The notes below the pieces were generated by a model, which saw only the letters and a program-made list of their open reading frames with translations, was not told the DNA's origin and ran no database searches. From Nageia nagi (lineage: Eukaryota; Pinophyta), in NCBI GenBank assembly GCA_050084985.1, contig JBITNC010000001.1:31000001-31064000 (forward strand): a DNA stretch of 64,000 nt, read 5' to 3'. Both the position numbers and the translations under genes were made by a program. Positions 22,134-34,466 of this stretch are shown here, piece after piece (the stretch's first letter is position 1; every line of letters starts with the position of its first letter).

Positions 22134-22152
22134 GCCCCTACCTGGTGTGCCA
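22134..22152 (-). other. Candidate primer-binding site of element B
   Basis: Minus strand TGGCACACCAGGTAGGGGC lies 11 bases inside the 5' LTR. It starts with TGG as all tRNA 3'-CCA primer sites do. It shares its first bases and the GGGG block with the Asp-tRNA site common in plant gypsy elements, and a CACCAG core with a Gly-tRNA type. I cannot name the tRNA. Confidence 0.55.
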
Positions 22153-22163
22153 AAAAGAAATAC

Positions 22164-23831
22164 TGTTGATTAGGATTGTGTAATATATGCATCGTGAACA
22201 ATCTTAACCAAAGTAAATCAAGAACAGACTATCGTGACAGTCTAATCTCCGGAGAAGGCTAGTTCCTTATACATTGGGTGTAGGAGAAGTAATAGGAAAG
22301 AAAATAAAAACAATAGAGTGCGAGGAATTTAAGAAAAAGGATTAGGGTAACAGGAAAGAAAATAAAAAGGAGTAGAGTGCAAGGAATTTAAGCAAAAAGG
22401 CTTAGGGTAACAAGAGAGAAAGCAAAGGTGGATCACTAGTTCAACATGGGCTTTCACAGTGTGTGAAACCTTGGTCTGAATCTAGTGTAGCAGCTACGGT
22501 ACAAGCTCTCACTCTCTAATAGTTTCCCAACTTTACTCTACCATGTAGCAGACACAGTTATACTAGCAGCTCATGATTACCATTCAGGAAACAAGCCAAG
22601 CTACCACAATGTAACCAAATTAAGAATGGCAATTACGAGTACTAGATAAGAAAGGTCAAGATGGTATCATATTACTGTAAAAACTATAGGTCTTCAAGAA
22701 TAAATGTAAAGAGCAATACTAGGGCTTTTGACCCTTCTTTCACTTTATTTTCATATACTTATACTGAAGCAACAACAGTTACAAGAATTGCATAATAGAA
22801 ATGTTTACAAAACGGCTTCAAGATTCTAGCCTTCTTTTAACTGATACTACCTACATATGCCACTTGGTAGAATATTACAAAATTGGGTAGATTGTCGATG
22901 ATACAGCTTCTTGATGATTGTGATCTGACTTCTTGCTATCCTTGTCTCTTCTGGGATATTCTATTTACTAGCTCCAGCTATTTGATCTCTCTTTGCTATT
23001 CTCATCTCTACATTTCAGAATGCTCTATTCAATGGCTCTGGCTATTTGATCACTCCTTGCTGACCTCATCACTTCTGGGACTCAGTTTCATTCAAAAATG
23101 TGAACATTGTCCTACCCATGACATCATCTTGATACTTCCAAAATGCCCTACTTACTTTCTCTGGAACCCAAGCTTTTCCACGACTGAGCTTTTATCATTT
23201 CATTCTGGAATGCTTTATCTACTGACTCTGGCCCTTTTAATCACCCCTTGCTGACCTCATCATCTCCAGAACCTGGTCTTTACCAAAATGTGACTATCTT
23301 ATCCTCTATGATGTCATCATCTTATTCTGGAATGCTTTACTTCTGGAACACTTAATTTATGGGCTCCAACTTCTTCGATTATCTCTTGCTAACCTCATCA
23401 CTTTCAAGACCCAGTTTCATTCAAAAATGTGAACATTATTCTCCCTATGACATCATCTTCATACTTCCAGAATGTTTTACTCACTTTCTCTGGAACCCAG
23501 GCTTTTCCACAACTGAGCTTTAGCCTTTCTTCTGTGACATCATCATTTCATTCCAGAACGCTTTATTTACTGACCCTAGCTTATTAATTCCCCTTATTGA
23601 CCTCATCACTTCCGGGATCCGGTTTTGGGTTAAGGCCTGAAATTGCTGACATCATATCTTCCGAAACCCAGGTTACTCAACATTAACTTCGAGGGGCTTT
23701 TCTTCTTTCATAATGAAGTAATTACTTTCAAAAATGGTTCTTAAAACCCATTATGATTATGCTTAGCTTACATCACCTCCGGAAGTGACCATACTTTCAA
23801 AAAACCTTGGAGTAGTGATTATGTATTAATA
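22164..23831 (-). repeat. 5' LTR of element B
   Basis: 1668 bp. On the + strand it begins TGTTGATTAGG and ends GTATTAATA, where the partner ends ACA. Differences from 8711-10379 are mostly C/T and G/A, many at CG sites (for example CTCCGGAG here against CTCCAGAG there). The open frame at 22883-23254 inside it is not a gene. Confidence 0.93.
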
Positions 23832-23836
23832 AATTC
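23832..23836. repeat. Target site duplication of element B, right (AATTC)
   Basis: AATTC directly after the right LTR, identical to 8706-8710. Confidence 0.9.
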
Positions 23837-25208
23837 CTTATCCTATTCCATGGTTTTTGGATTGAAATCTTATGCCAAGTTAGAAATCTACTTACGAACC
23901 TATTTTTCCTATCCAAAGAACTTATTTCTAATTTTTTAAATATGAGTAATAATACTAGTTTGAGATGATTTCCCTTTTTTGAATACATTTTCTTTCTTAG
24001 TTGGATTAGCTATATTTATTTATATACTATCATATGCCATAGGGGAATTTTCATTTATGGGTATTGCTTTGGCTAGGCTCTTCAATGTAGATTTAATAGG
24101 AATGGGATCTATTATGAGATTGACACTAGAAGATAATCTAGATTCTTTAATAAACTCAAAATGTACATGATTTCTAGCCTTTATATTTACCTCTTCTATT
24201 TTTGCCTCCTCTAGATCAATTTCCTTAGTTGCATCATATTCATCCATGAATTATACAAGGTTTATAAATATCAAAATTACATAGCTTGAGCATACCTATC
24301 CTAGCCATCAACAACATCAATCAATCAATCAACCAAATTAGTCAATCAATTCATATTTCCAACTGACCAAACAATTAGTCAATTAGAATATCAACAAGTC
24401 TCCAAATCCTAATTGAGATATCAATTAGTCATTTGGTATGCTAATTAGGTTTAAATATTATATATATGTCAAAATCATCTCATTTCATTTCCTCTAACTC
24501 CTTTTTAAATTTTAACTTTTGTTATCATTAGATCTAAACTTGTAACTCATCACCACCTTGATCCAAGTTAGAAAATCCTAAGCTATTTAGAGCTGCATGT
24601 CATATCCTTTTTATCCTAGAGTCACCACCATGAATGTATAGGTGTAACAACCTCATTACACCTATAATTTTGATCCACTCAATTTCATTTATTATAACCT
24701 GAGTACCTTTAGGAATTTGAATTTGTTTGAGACTATTAATGAATGATTATATGCAATAATATGTCGATTTGATGCTATCTTCAAGATTGTTGTGACATAG
24801 GTTATAGGTTGACTCAGCATGAGAATCATATTAGAGATCTTAGGGAACCAAATATGAGTTGGTTACGATAACATATTGGTAAGAGTGATGAAATGATTAG
24901 TGTTAATTTGCTTACAACCCATAGGGACCTTCATAAATCATATAGCTACATATCATAATTATTGTACATTATAATTGATCCCTATGATGTTTATGATGTT
25001 CATGTATGCACTAACAAAATTTACCTTGCATGATGAGTAGTCTTCATAGGTAAACTTGTGTACTAAGATATTTGATGTGCATTCCTTAATTCCTTTGAAA
25101 AATTAGTTAGCTATTTTTGAGTGTTAAAAGGGAATATTCTAAAGAATCTTATTTGTAGTTGCAATAAATCCTAGAGTTCGGTGAAAATAAATTTATCAAG
25201 AATGAGGG
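23837..25208. other. AT-rich stretch without recognised genes
   Basis: An open frame on the minus strand (24247-24020, MDEYDATKEIDLEEAKIEEV) is acidic and not recognisable. A short TCAA-type simple repeat lies at about 24316-24345. No domain, tRNA or LTR pair seen. Confidence 0.5.
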
Positions 25209-25560
25209 ATTGTTTTGGCATTTTACATTAGGTTTACAAAATAAATAGGGGACTATTTTGATATTTTGCATTACATGTGCAAAATAAATAAGGGATTATT
25301 TTGATATCTTGCATTAGGTATGCAAAATAAATAGGGGACTATTTTGATATTTTGTATTAGCTATGAAAAATAAATAAATGATTATTATGGTACTTTGCAT
25401 TTGTGCAAAATACCAAAATATGGTATTTTACATTATGTGTGGAAAATAATTGATAGGCTATTTCCATACATTTTTGTATCTAGCATGAGGTGTGCAAAAT
25501 AATGGAGGGACTATCTCCATACATTTTGGTATCTAGCATGAGATGTGCAAAATAATTTGT
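25209..25560. repeat. 43-bp tandem array with degenerate extension
   Basis: Five units start at 25209, 25252, 25295, 25338 and 25381, exactly 43 bases apart. Each has the form (A)TTATTTTGATATTTTGCATTA then GCAAAATAAATAGGGG. Two longer, diverged units (about 60 bp, CCATACATTTTTGTATCTAG) follow to 25560. Confidence 0.9.
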
Positions 25561-25943
25561 AGAACTTGTGACTTACAAACAAATTTTTCAAATCCCACCA
25601 TAAAATAATAAGACTCCATTTCCCTCATGAACAAAAATGTTGAGGTGGGGAAATAGTAGAATTTTTGGAAGGGTTATACCAACCTTTTGATATAAATACC
25701 TAAGGAACCTTTAGAAAAATACACACTCATCCCCTCTTCTCCAATATTGGCCTTAACATCTATGAAGGAAGGAGTCTTCCTCTTATTATTTTTCCATCAC
25801 AATTCTAGCTATGTTTCTCATATTTTAGCCACTAGCACTAAAATATTTAATTTAAATTGGAATTTTAATGATGAGCATTGTGGTTTATTTGAAAGGGGAA
25901 TTATTTAATTTAAAGAATACATGTGAACTTATTTTGTTTGTAA
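25561..25943. other. Unassigned sequence with a promoter-like block
   Basis: TATAAATAC at about 25691 is followed by pyrimidine-rich sequence (ACTCATCCCCTCTTCTCC), which resembles the TATA and start region of a plant gene or LTR. No open reading frame of note follows, so it is probably an old LTR remnant. Confidence 0.3.
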
Positions 25944-26351
25944 CTAGAAAAGGAGGAAACTATTTAATTAAAAATTATTTGTATAGTTTTTCTATATATG
26001 GTGGGTGTACTTATTGTATAATTTGTCCTTATGTAAATGGAGGTATCTAGATTAGATAATTTATTTACTCAATGTTTGATTTAGTAGTCACAGGTGTAAA
26101 TTCAAAACTAATTTTATATTGTCCAAGAGATAGGACTCCACCTTGTATTTATTTGAGGTGAATTTTGTTTGAGATATTTTTGAAGTTAAATGGAATTGTT
26201 TATTTAAATGTTTTTATTATTTCCTATGGTATAGTTTGTTTATATCTAGAAAAGAAGGAAACTATTTAATTAAAAATTATTTATATAGTTTTCCTATATA
26301 TGGTGGGTGTACTTATTGTATAATTTTTCCATAAGTGTTTGGAGGTATCTA
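25944..26351. repeat. Direct duplication of about 105 bp at 302-bp offset
   Basis: 25944-26049 and 26246-26351 share CTAGAAAAGGAGGAAACTAT, GGTGGGTGTACTTATTGTAT and GGAGGTATCTA at the same spacing, about 90% identical by eye. Looser similarity between the copies suggests a tandem duplication of about 300 bp. Confidence 0.8.
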
Positions 26352-29300
26352 TATGAAAGAGTAAATGATGTAATATTTAGTCTAGTTGAAAATTTGAATT
26401 TTGTGCCTTATGGTTTATCTTGAAAGAATGGAACTATTTATTCAAAAAGTTTGTCATAATACTATAGGCTACTTTATTTTCCTATTAATGGACTAGCCTT
26501 AGTCATGTCATGCGAATGGCATAGAAATTGGATTTATTTAATACATATGTGTATTATGGTACTTGGAATAAAACTACTAGTAAAATAAAATGCATAGGGT
26601 GAGTTGGGAATCCAAACAAATTTGATATATATATTATTTTATTTATAATATGAGTACTCTTTATACTCATATATAAATAAATTATTAATATCTCCAAATA
26701 TCATAGCACAAGATGAGGGAAGCTCTTCATGGTGGTGCATCGACCACCTTGAAGACCCCATGAGTATCATATTGATCTTGTTTTGCTATCATGTTGAGCT
26801 CATTTAATTTACTTGGATCATGGATACCATAAGTAGGTATTATCATTTCCCATTATATGAGTGCAAATCCTATGGAGTCACCTAATCCTAAATATCTCAA
26901 CTATGAATGCCATTGTTTTCCTTCCTTGTGAGTACAAAACATTTGTATTTCTAAAAGGGATACTAGTGTTATGAAGAAAGGTAACAAAGTAGAAGTGTAT
27001 GATATTATGATTAGGCATATTAATTTTCATAGGAAAAGAGCCATTCCATATGATAATTCTCTTAGTCTATTCAATAGAATCCATACAATATGTGATATCT
27101 TTTTTACCCCTATCATATGAATCAATGCTCAAGATTGCTGCATCATCCTATGCCTCCTTATATCTGAACCTCTCTTACTCTAACTATGGAGGCCATAGGA
27201 ATGATAAAGATTTGATTCCCTAGTTAAAAGGCATAGTCTCATAGTATAAGGTCTAGTAATGGGAAGATTAAATAAAAACCTCTTTCAAAATGTACCCCTT
27301 TAGCCATGCCTTGACTTATGTGTCACCATCAAATATTTTGATTTATAAGCAAAACCGATAGTGCACATATGTTTCCTCCCAAAAGCCTCATTTAATTTTG
27401 AAATTAGCCTTAAGTATATTACTTAAATAAATGGTATTACATATAAATTATAATTAAGGGAATAAAGTTAATGAATAATTCATAATAAAACCTTTTGATA
27501 AGATCTATATGATGGAATTATGACTATTTCTTATTTTTGGATCAAACATATCTTGGTGTGATTACCCTTATAATATGGTAATTAATTTACAAGATTTTAT
27601 CATTCTTATTGGTTGATCATTGGACTATTAGTTTATCATGTGTACTTTTTTGAGATAATTTTTCAATGATGCATGTGAAAGTATTTAAATGGTATGATTA
27701 TATTAATTAGTGAAATGTTACTCTATAATCAAGGAAGGGAGGTAGTTCGAGTGAGAGCATAAAAACCTCTCAAGATAAAGAATAGATTTGAACCTTTTTA
27801 ATTGTTGTTTGAATGTATTTGAAAGAGAAATATTGTATGAATGAGATATGATAGACCTAGGGTATGATGCATTTCATGGAAAGAGATGTATTCATCCTCA
27901 AATACTCTAAAAACCTCTCCTAGTACTTTCACCCAATAAATCTTGGATCCTTGGGATGAACATGCAAGATGAAGATGACATGAAGACACTTAAAAAGGAT
28001 AGAGATGTAATAAAGACCTTTCATGATATTTTTATACAATCTATGATGTAAAATCCTCATGTTGATTGTATGGTAACTAATATGTATTTACATGCATCAT
28101 ATACTATGATGTACAACATGGTTAAGTTACTAATCAAAGTTACCCAAGTATAGACATATTTCTCTCATCATGAAATAGCTTAAGATATGGAATAAAGTTA
28201 TTAACCATTGTTATATAGTTGTACTACCCAAAAAATAACCTTTTTAGCAAACAAAACAAATCATGTTACAACCAACAATAATTCTTTTATTGAATTTTGA
28301 ATAGATCTCAATAATCAGTTTACAATGATAAATCTCATGTTGATTTGTAATGTAAAACCATGTCTTGTACAATAAGAGCTTTTGTTATAGTAGAGGGAGA
28401 TATTCCCTTGGACCTCCTATGAATGGGCATATAAATGTCTACAAGCTTTTAGTAGTGTCTCTAAAATCTTGCAAAAAAATGTTGATGATGATCTTTGAAT
28501 GCTCAGTAGTCTTTTGGCTTTCCTTTGCTCAAACCAACTATCATGCACCTATAAATCCTACACACACACAAATAAGAAATATATAAAACATACCTTCTCA
28601 CATAGTTAAAAAACATGTGAAAGTACAACATAATGCAAGTATGAAAGCATGAAAATTGTAATGCAATTACCTACTATAAGTTTGAATATATTTTAACAGA
28701 CTATTATTGTATAAAAATTTGATCTTTTTTTCCTTGAGAGAGGTTTAATTTATAGAGTTTTGGGATGGCCAAAGTTGCTATTTTGGATGCAAGGATAAGA
28801 TAAAAAATCTCATCCAACCTTTTCATAGGTTTATCTACATGGGGAAAGGCATAGGATCAAGGATGAGTCATATAAGATCTGTTGGTTTATTTCCCTAAGC
28901 ACCCTAATTTTTCCATTTTTTCTTTAATTTTTCTATTTGCAAGATTGATAGCACCCTAAAGTATTTGAAAATATTTATTATTTATTTAAAATTTTATTCC
29001 CTTCTTCCTTTTATCAAAATAAGGGTCATTTTTAAGTGTCTACAATAGTCAATTATAAAAAAAATTAATTAAGTACCAATTTATGTAACAAGGTAGATAG
29101 CCTTTGTATCCATAATACATTTGTAGGATATTTTTAATAATCCAAGATCCAAGTATGTTTTGTCTCATCCTATGATTATGTTCAAAGTATTTAGAAATAC
29201 AAATTAAATAGTATAATACATTCCCTAATCTAATTATATGATTATTGTGAGTTTAAGGAACTATATTATGGTACATGTATAGCTTGACATTGAAAGAGAA

Positions 29301-29526
29301 TCTCACTAGTGCTAATAAATATAATGATTTATAGGAAATAAATATTTATTGATTCATTAAGATAATGAAAATATGGAGTGGTGTTTAAGAAAATATATAA
29401 CCTTGAAATGTTAAAATGACCAAGGCATATGTTACCTACATAACTTTGGAGTGAAATTAATAGGATGGTAATGTTTTTGGTACTAAGCTCAAGCTTAAAT
29501 AAAATGTTAAGGTTTTAGGTGACCCT
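26352..29526. other. About 3.2 kb AT-rich sequence, nothing recognised
   Basis: Scanned both strands: only short open frames (for example 27798-27989 minus and 28365-28586 plus) without domains. No LTR pair or tandem array noticed. Confidence 0.5.
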
Positions 29527-30177
29527 ATTATTGATCAGTATAATGTACCATCAAGGGTTTAGTCTGGTTGAGTTCTTCATTGCTTGTAATAGTAGGGTCC
29601 TTGAAAAGAGCAAAATTATGATGGAGATGCACTTATGTTGGTTTTTTGCTCATTCTTTGGGTCATAGGCTAGTTCCTATCTATTATGAAGGTTAAAAGTA
29701 ATAAAAAAGAGATAAAAAGGTAAATAGTAATAGGAAAGATATGAACACATTAAACTAAATGTAAATAATAACTATATAGCCTAAGCATTGCAGCATAGGC
29801 AACAATCCATAACCAAGATTAAGAATAGAAAACTATCTTACCCCTCAGATCTTGCAATCATAAGGCACAACCATAACTTAAAACATCATTTCACACATAA
29901 AATTCACAAAATGTAACAAACAACCACTTATCACAAAGGGTAAAGCATTATCAATCTACATTATCATATATCAAAGTATCTCATAGACTTAGGCAAATTT
30001 ATTGAAATGTTCAATCTTTTTGACTTATAACAATCCACTATTTACACATATACATGCCTAATTGGGTATTTGTCTATCATTAATATGCATAAATACTCAT
30101 CTTGATTAAAATTTGTAAGGAAAACTATTTACAATTAATATTACAACCATGCTAAATTACATAGTAATCAAGTAGCA
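29527..30177 (-). repeat. LTR fragment of the element E family, opposite orientation
   Basis: The reverse complement aligns over about 650 bases with about 56740-57371. Shared blocks include TCAAAAAGATTGAACATTT, GGATTGTTGCCTATG and GAGCAAAAAACCAACAT, in the same order and spacing. It ends at 30177, exactly where the LTR of element C begins, so C probably inserted into it. No interior domain of its own element was found next to it. Confidence 0.75.
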
Positions 30178-30585
30178 TGTTAGGATCCCACATCTTAACA
30201 TTTTAGTGTTAGTATTAGTATTTTATTAAATTGTCAGCCTATATTGTAAACCATAATATTATGATTGTAAGAGTTGAGTTGATTTTGCATTACTATTAGG
30301 GTTAGGGTTAATTTTTTATAAATAGATAAAAGTATGTGTAGAAATGCATCTTGAACATTATTTCTCACTTTTGGAGTTGTAAGGAGGTAGCCCCCTCAAA
30401 GTAGCCTATGATTCTATTACTATTTAGTAAAATCCTATCCTTATCTACTTATTTTTGCTATTTTTGTTGTATTTATCAATGCATGCTCTATTATTTCCAC
30501 TAGATAGTTGTCATTTTCCTATTTCAAATTGATATTCATTCCATTTCTATAATATTTCTCTTTTCATATTTGTAGCATCATAACA
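30178..30585 (+). repeat. 5' LTR of element C
   Basis: 408 bp from TGTTAGGATCCC to CATAACA. Carries a TATA-like TTTTTATAAATAG (about 30315) and ends two bases before a primer site. Only one LTR is present, so its ends rest on TG/CA and the primer site. Confidence 0.7.
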
Positions 30586-30587
30586 TC

Positions 30588-30599
30588 TAGTATTAGAGC
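30588..30599 (+). other. Primer-binding site of element C
   Basis: TAGTATTAGAGC differs from the initiator-Met tRNA site TGGTATCAGAGC at two positions, both transitions. Confidence 0.7.
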
Positions 30600-31331
30600 T
30601 CTTTCTAAAGCCATTTTGCTACAAGAAAATAAAAAAAAAAATTCTTAAAGGTCTAAGGTACAAACCCTATATTGAGGGTTTTAAAATATCTAGGAGGATC
30701 TATCATTTGTGTGTGAAGTGAGGTGCAAAAAACTCTGCACCAATATCTAATCCTTAGATAGAACCCTACATGGAATTGGATTCCATGTACCAAAAGGTAT
30801 ATTAGAGACTATCTAGGTTATAAATAAAAATTAGGTAGGAAGCTATGTTAACTATCTATAAATTGTAGTGCACCAACAAGGGCTACTAGAAAGTTACTTG
30901 TCATAGAAGCCATCTTTGTAGCCTCTATCCTTACAAAAGTTGGATAGGAGGGGTGTTTAAACAAGCCTATAGAGTATATAATCCTTACCCTATAATTATT
31001 CTTTCACATAAAAAACCTTGATTTGAGAAGTAGAATGTATGACATGTAATTTTTTAGAGCCACCAAAAATAGCAGTTCAAAGGTAGCAAAAACTTTAGAG
31101 CTAAATAACTAAAAATTTGTACCATTTTAGGAATTTTTAATAAAAGTGGATATACCCATATATGTAAAAAAAAATTATCATTAGGATACCTAGCCCATTG
31201 TTATCATCTTTTTGAGATGATCATTTTGATATATTACATCCATACACTTTTTCAAGCACTTTCTAAAAATAATAGTTTGTAAAAATAGTAGTTTCCAAAA
31301 ATATCAACTTCAAAAATAGTAGTTTCCAAAA
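30600..31331 (+). other. Leader of element C
   Basis: Untranslated leader between primer site and gag. Contains a short direct repeat of AATAGTAGTTTCCAAAAAT (about 31281-31333) just before the gag ATG. Confidence 0.5.
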
Positions 31332-32300
31332 ATGGCACCTAAAATAAGATCCTAAATAGCAACACAAGCTAATCCTACCATGATGACATTTCAAAATATG
31401 ATCCAACAAATGGTAGATACACTTACGAGTACATTTAGGGTAGAAATCCAACAAATATAGACCCAAATAGAAACCCTTAATAGTAAATGTGATAGTGTTC
31501 AACTAAGTCTCAGTCATACCAACAATGCATCTAGTTCATAACAATCAAGGTAGTCAGGAAATCATAGGGGTATCATCATAAATTTCAAGGCCAACAAGGT
31601 GGTTTCATTCTTCCCCATACAACCAAATTAGATTTTCCCTGATTTGATGGAGATAACCCCACTAGCTAGATTTATAAGTCTAGATAGTATTTTATATTGA
31701 ACCAAATTCTAGAGAATTTGAAGGTGCGCATGGCAACTTTTCATTTGAATCATGAGGCTCTCAAATGGCACCAATAGTACTCAAAAATGCATCTTGTTCC
31801 TTCATGGGATAAATTTACTCAACAATTATTGATCCATTTTGGTCCTAGTGACTATAAAGATTTTATAGGGGCATTGACCAAGTTACATCAAACTACAATA
31901 GTCAAAGAATACCAAAATTAGTTTGAGAAATGGAAAATCACATTGAGGGGTTGGATGATACATTTTTGACATGTTGTTTTATCAATGAATTAAAGAAAGA
32001 AATTAAATAAAGGTCAAATGTTTAATCCCAAAACTATGATGGATGCTATTGCTTTAGCAAAGCTTGCTAAAGATAAAACTAGTGCTCATCGATGAAATGT
32101 AAGACCCCCATTTATAAAAACACATAATATTTCCCATTCTTCTAATAACACAAGTGCCCCACCATAAAATTGTACAATGAAAACTAAGAAGTTGATGTGG
32201 GAGGAAATGGAAGAGCATTGAAAGAAGGGTTAGTACTATAATTGTGATGAAAAATTTGTTTGTGGTCATCATTGTACTAAAAAAAAGTTATATATGCTTG
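31332..32300 (+). pseudogene. Gag of element C
   Basis: ATG at 31332 (MAPKIRS, then a stop). It reads QNMIQQMVDTLTSTFRVEI, a typical coiled start. After a frame change come LDFP-FDGDNPT-like text (about 31630), ATFHLNHEALKWHQ (about 31735), VPSWDKFTQQLLIHFGPSDY and ALAKLAKDK. The knuckle region at about 32240-32280 (YYNCDEKFVCGHHC) lacks its first Cys. Many stops. Confidence 0.75.
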
Positions 32301-32424
32301 ATGTTGATGCTCCTAGTAAGAATGAATATGAATTCCACCTAAAGAGGCTATAGAGAAAATTCAAAATGAGGAGGCCCAAATTATCTCTTACAATGCATTG
32401 GTAGGAATTACTACACCTCAAAAT

Positions 32425-32935
32425 ATGAAGGTCAAAGGGTTTTCTAAAAAGTACCCTCTCATAATATTGTTGGATTCGAGAAGTACTCATAATTTCATTG
32501 ATCCATAGGTGGCTAAGGTTGTTGACTGTTACATCGACCCTATAAATAATTTTAAGCTTATGGTTGGTAATGGAGGAAAAATAGCATGTAAAGGCACATG
32601 TCATAATGTCAAATTGAGCATGGACCACTATAGTTTGAAAAGTGACATGTACACTTTACCACTTAGGGGATGTGATATAGTTTATTGGGTATAATGGTTG
32701 AGGACTTTGGGCACCATGCAGTGGAATTTTGTATACCTATGGATGACCCTTAAGATAGATGAACAAGAGCATACTCTCAAGGGATTATAGGGTGGACTTG
32801 TACAACTTGTGAGCTCACATTGCATGGAAAAGATCCTACAAAAAATTGGAAAAGGGATGCTAGCATAGTTACACTCTTTATCAATCATTGAATCTAAAGT
32901 CATAAAGCCTAAGGATCCATAGCCCATCTTAAGTA
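32425..32935 (+). pseudogene. Aspartic protease of element C
   Basis: Reads GFSKKYPLIILLDSRSTHNF at about 32440-32500, where the family has D-S-G-S; the Gly is Arg. It continues LMVGNGGKIACKGTCHNVKL (open, 32509-32694) and LPLRGCDIVYWV, matching the 'LPLxGxDxVLG' strand of chromovirus proteases. Inactive. Confidence 0.75.
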
Positions 32936-33008
32936 AGCATTCAAGTACCTTTGAGGAACCAATGGGCTTAGCATGTCAAAGATCACATGATCATGCTATC
33001 TAATTAGT

Positions 33009-33680
33009 GTTGGGAAGTACCCACCAAACATTCATCCTTATCGGTATTCTTATTTACAAAAAAATGAAATTGATAGATTGGTTAAGGAACTATTGGATGA
33101 AAGAGTAATCTAACCTAATGTAAGACCATATTATTCTCCAATTATATTGGTTCATAAGAAATATGGTTCATGGTGTATGTGTGTGGATTTTAGGTCCCTC
33201 AACAAAATTACCATCAAGGATAATTTTCCTATCTTGATCATTGATGAATTATTGGATGAACTACACGGGGCAAGACTTTTTTCCAAGTTGGACCTACGAT
33301 CTAGGTATCACCAAATCCATCTCAAGGAGGAGGATATACCAAAAACTACATTTTGCACCCATTAGGGCCATTATGAGTTCTTATTCATGCCTTTTGGCCT
33401 CACAAATGCTCCATCCACATTTCAAAGTTTAATGAATTAGGTGTTTCATCTGTTCCTTAAGAATTTCATTTTAGTTCTCTTTGATGATATCTTGATCTAC
33501 AATAATACATGATAAGAAAATGTGGTACATGTTGACCAAACCTTACAAATTTTGATGGAACACCAGCTATATGCAAAAAAATCAAAATTTTCATTCGATA
33601 AAAGAGAAATTGACTACCTAGGCCATATTATATCCAAAGAGAAAGTTAAGGTGGATCCATAAAAGATTACTAACATCTAG
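33009..33680 (+). pseudogene. Reverse transcriptase of element C
   Basis: Entry and fingers: PPNIHPYRYSY (about 33020), [20 protein letters not shown] (about 33120-33180), [18 protein letters not shown] and [14 protein letters not shown]. Then FMPFGLTNAPSTFQ (about 33387) and the catalytic FDD in LVLFDDILIY (about 33470-33500). In-frame stops occur, with few frameshifts. Confidence 0.87.
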
Positions 33681-33689
33681 AACTAGTCT

Positions 33690-34265
33690 ATTCCTACATC
33701 TTTGAAAAGTATCCAAGGATTCTCGAAGTTGATAGGCTATTATAAAAAAGTTGTGAAGGATTATGGCAAGATTGTAGCACCTCTAACCATGTTGTTGAAA
33801 AAGAATGCATTCCAATGGTCCTCTCAATCTGAGGCAACTTTCCTTAAGCTCCAGGAGATGATGTGTACCACCCCAATATTAGCAATGATAGATTTTTCTA
33901 AAACATTTGTGATAGAAAGTGATGCTTGTAGAGTAAAAATCAAGGTAGTATTGATGTAGAGGGGTGTCCCTTGGCATTCACTAATAGATCACTCTCTAGT
34001 AAAAATTTAGGTAAATCCACTTTAATAAAAAAGAAATGCTTACCATCATTCATGTAGTTCAATGTTTGAGACCATATCTCATTGGTCACCATTTCATCAT
34101 CCTCATAGATCATCATAGTTTGAAATTTTTCATTGAGCAAATGAATTTCTATGCTAAGCAACAAAAATGGGTGACCAAGCTATTAGGGTATGATTATAAG
34201 ATAATATACCATAAAGGTAAGGAGAATGTGGTTATGGATGCTCTGTCCAAAAAATTTGAAGATTA
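33690..34265 (+). pseudogene. Connection and RNase H of element C
   Basis: SIQGFSKLIGYYKKVVKDYG (33705), LLKKNAFQWSSQSEATFLKL and FVIESDAC give the thumb and the first RNase H Asp. After a frame change: HFIILIDHHSLKFFIEQM (Asp) and ENVVMDALSKKFED (last Asp) at 34036-34265. Order and spacing are typical. Confidence 0.82.
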
Positions 34266-34466
34266 ACTAGCATTTCAAGCTCTTTCATCTCCTATTTCTT
34301 AATGGTTGGATAAAGTTAAATAAGAGTGGGTAGAGGATAGCTCCACCCAAGAATTGTTAAAATAGATCACTCAAGACCCCATGAGTAAACCACACCACAT
34401 ATGGCATGATAGTATCTTGAGATTCAAAGGCCAAATTTTGTTACCATCTCCTTCGCAATGTAAATA

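Larger units (their letters stand above)
8711..23831 (-). mobile_element. Complete Tat-type Ty3-gypsy retrotransposon (element B)
   Basis: 15,121 bp on the minus strand with LTRs 8711-10379 (3') and 22164-23831 (5') and a perfect 5-bp target duplication AATTC. Module order on the minus strand: gag, protease, archaeal-type RNase H, RT, RNase H, integrase, then a third ORF. Two RNase H domains are the mark of the Tat lineage. The additional RNase H lies before RT, whereas Ogre/Retand-type Tat elements are usually described with it after RT-RNase H. LTR copies differ by about 6% over the first 400 bases by eye, mostly transitions, so the insertion is old. A solo LTR (18014-19701) was inserted later. 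All genes carry stops or frameshifts. Confidence 0.92.

Noticed and set aside
22883-23254. 123-codon open frame on the + strand
   Set aside because: Lies entirely within the 5' LTR of element B and is broken in the homologous 3' LTR; no motif.
24020-24247. Acidic 75-codon open frame on the minus strand, possible exon
   Set aside because: No motif, no neighbouring exon or splice context that I can support.
30296-30311. TTAGGGTTAGGG, telomere-like
   Set aside because: Only about two units, inside the LTR of element C, and plant telomeres are normally TTTAGGG.
32054-32927. Minus-strand open frames opposite gag and protease of element C
   Set aside because: Shadow frames of plus-strand protease and gag, which have recognisable motifs.
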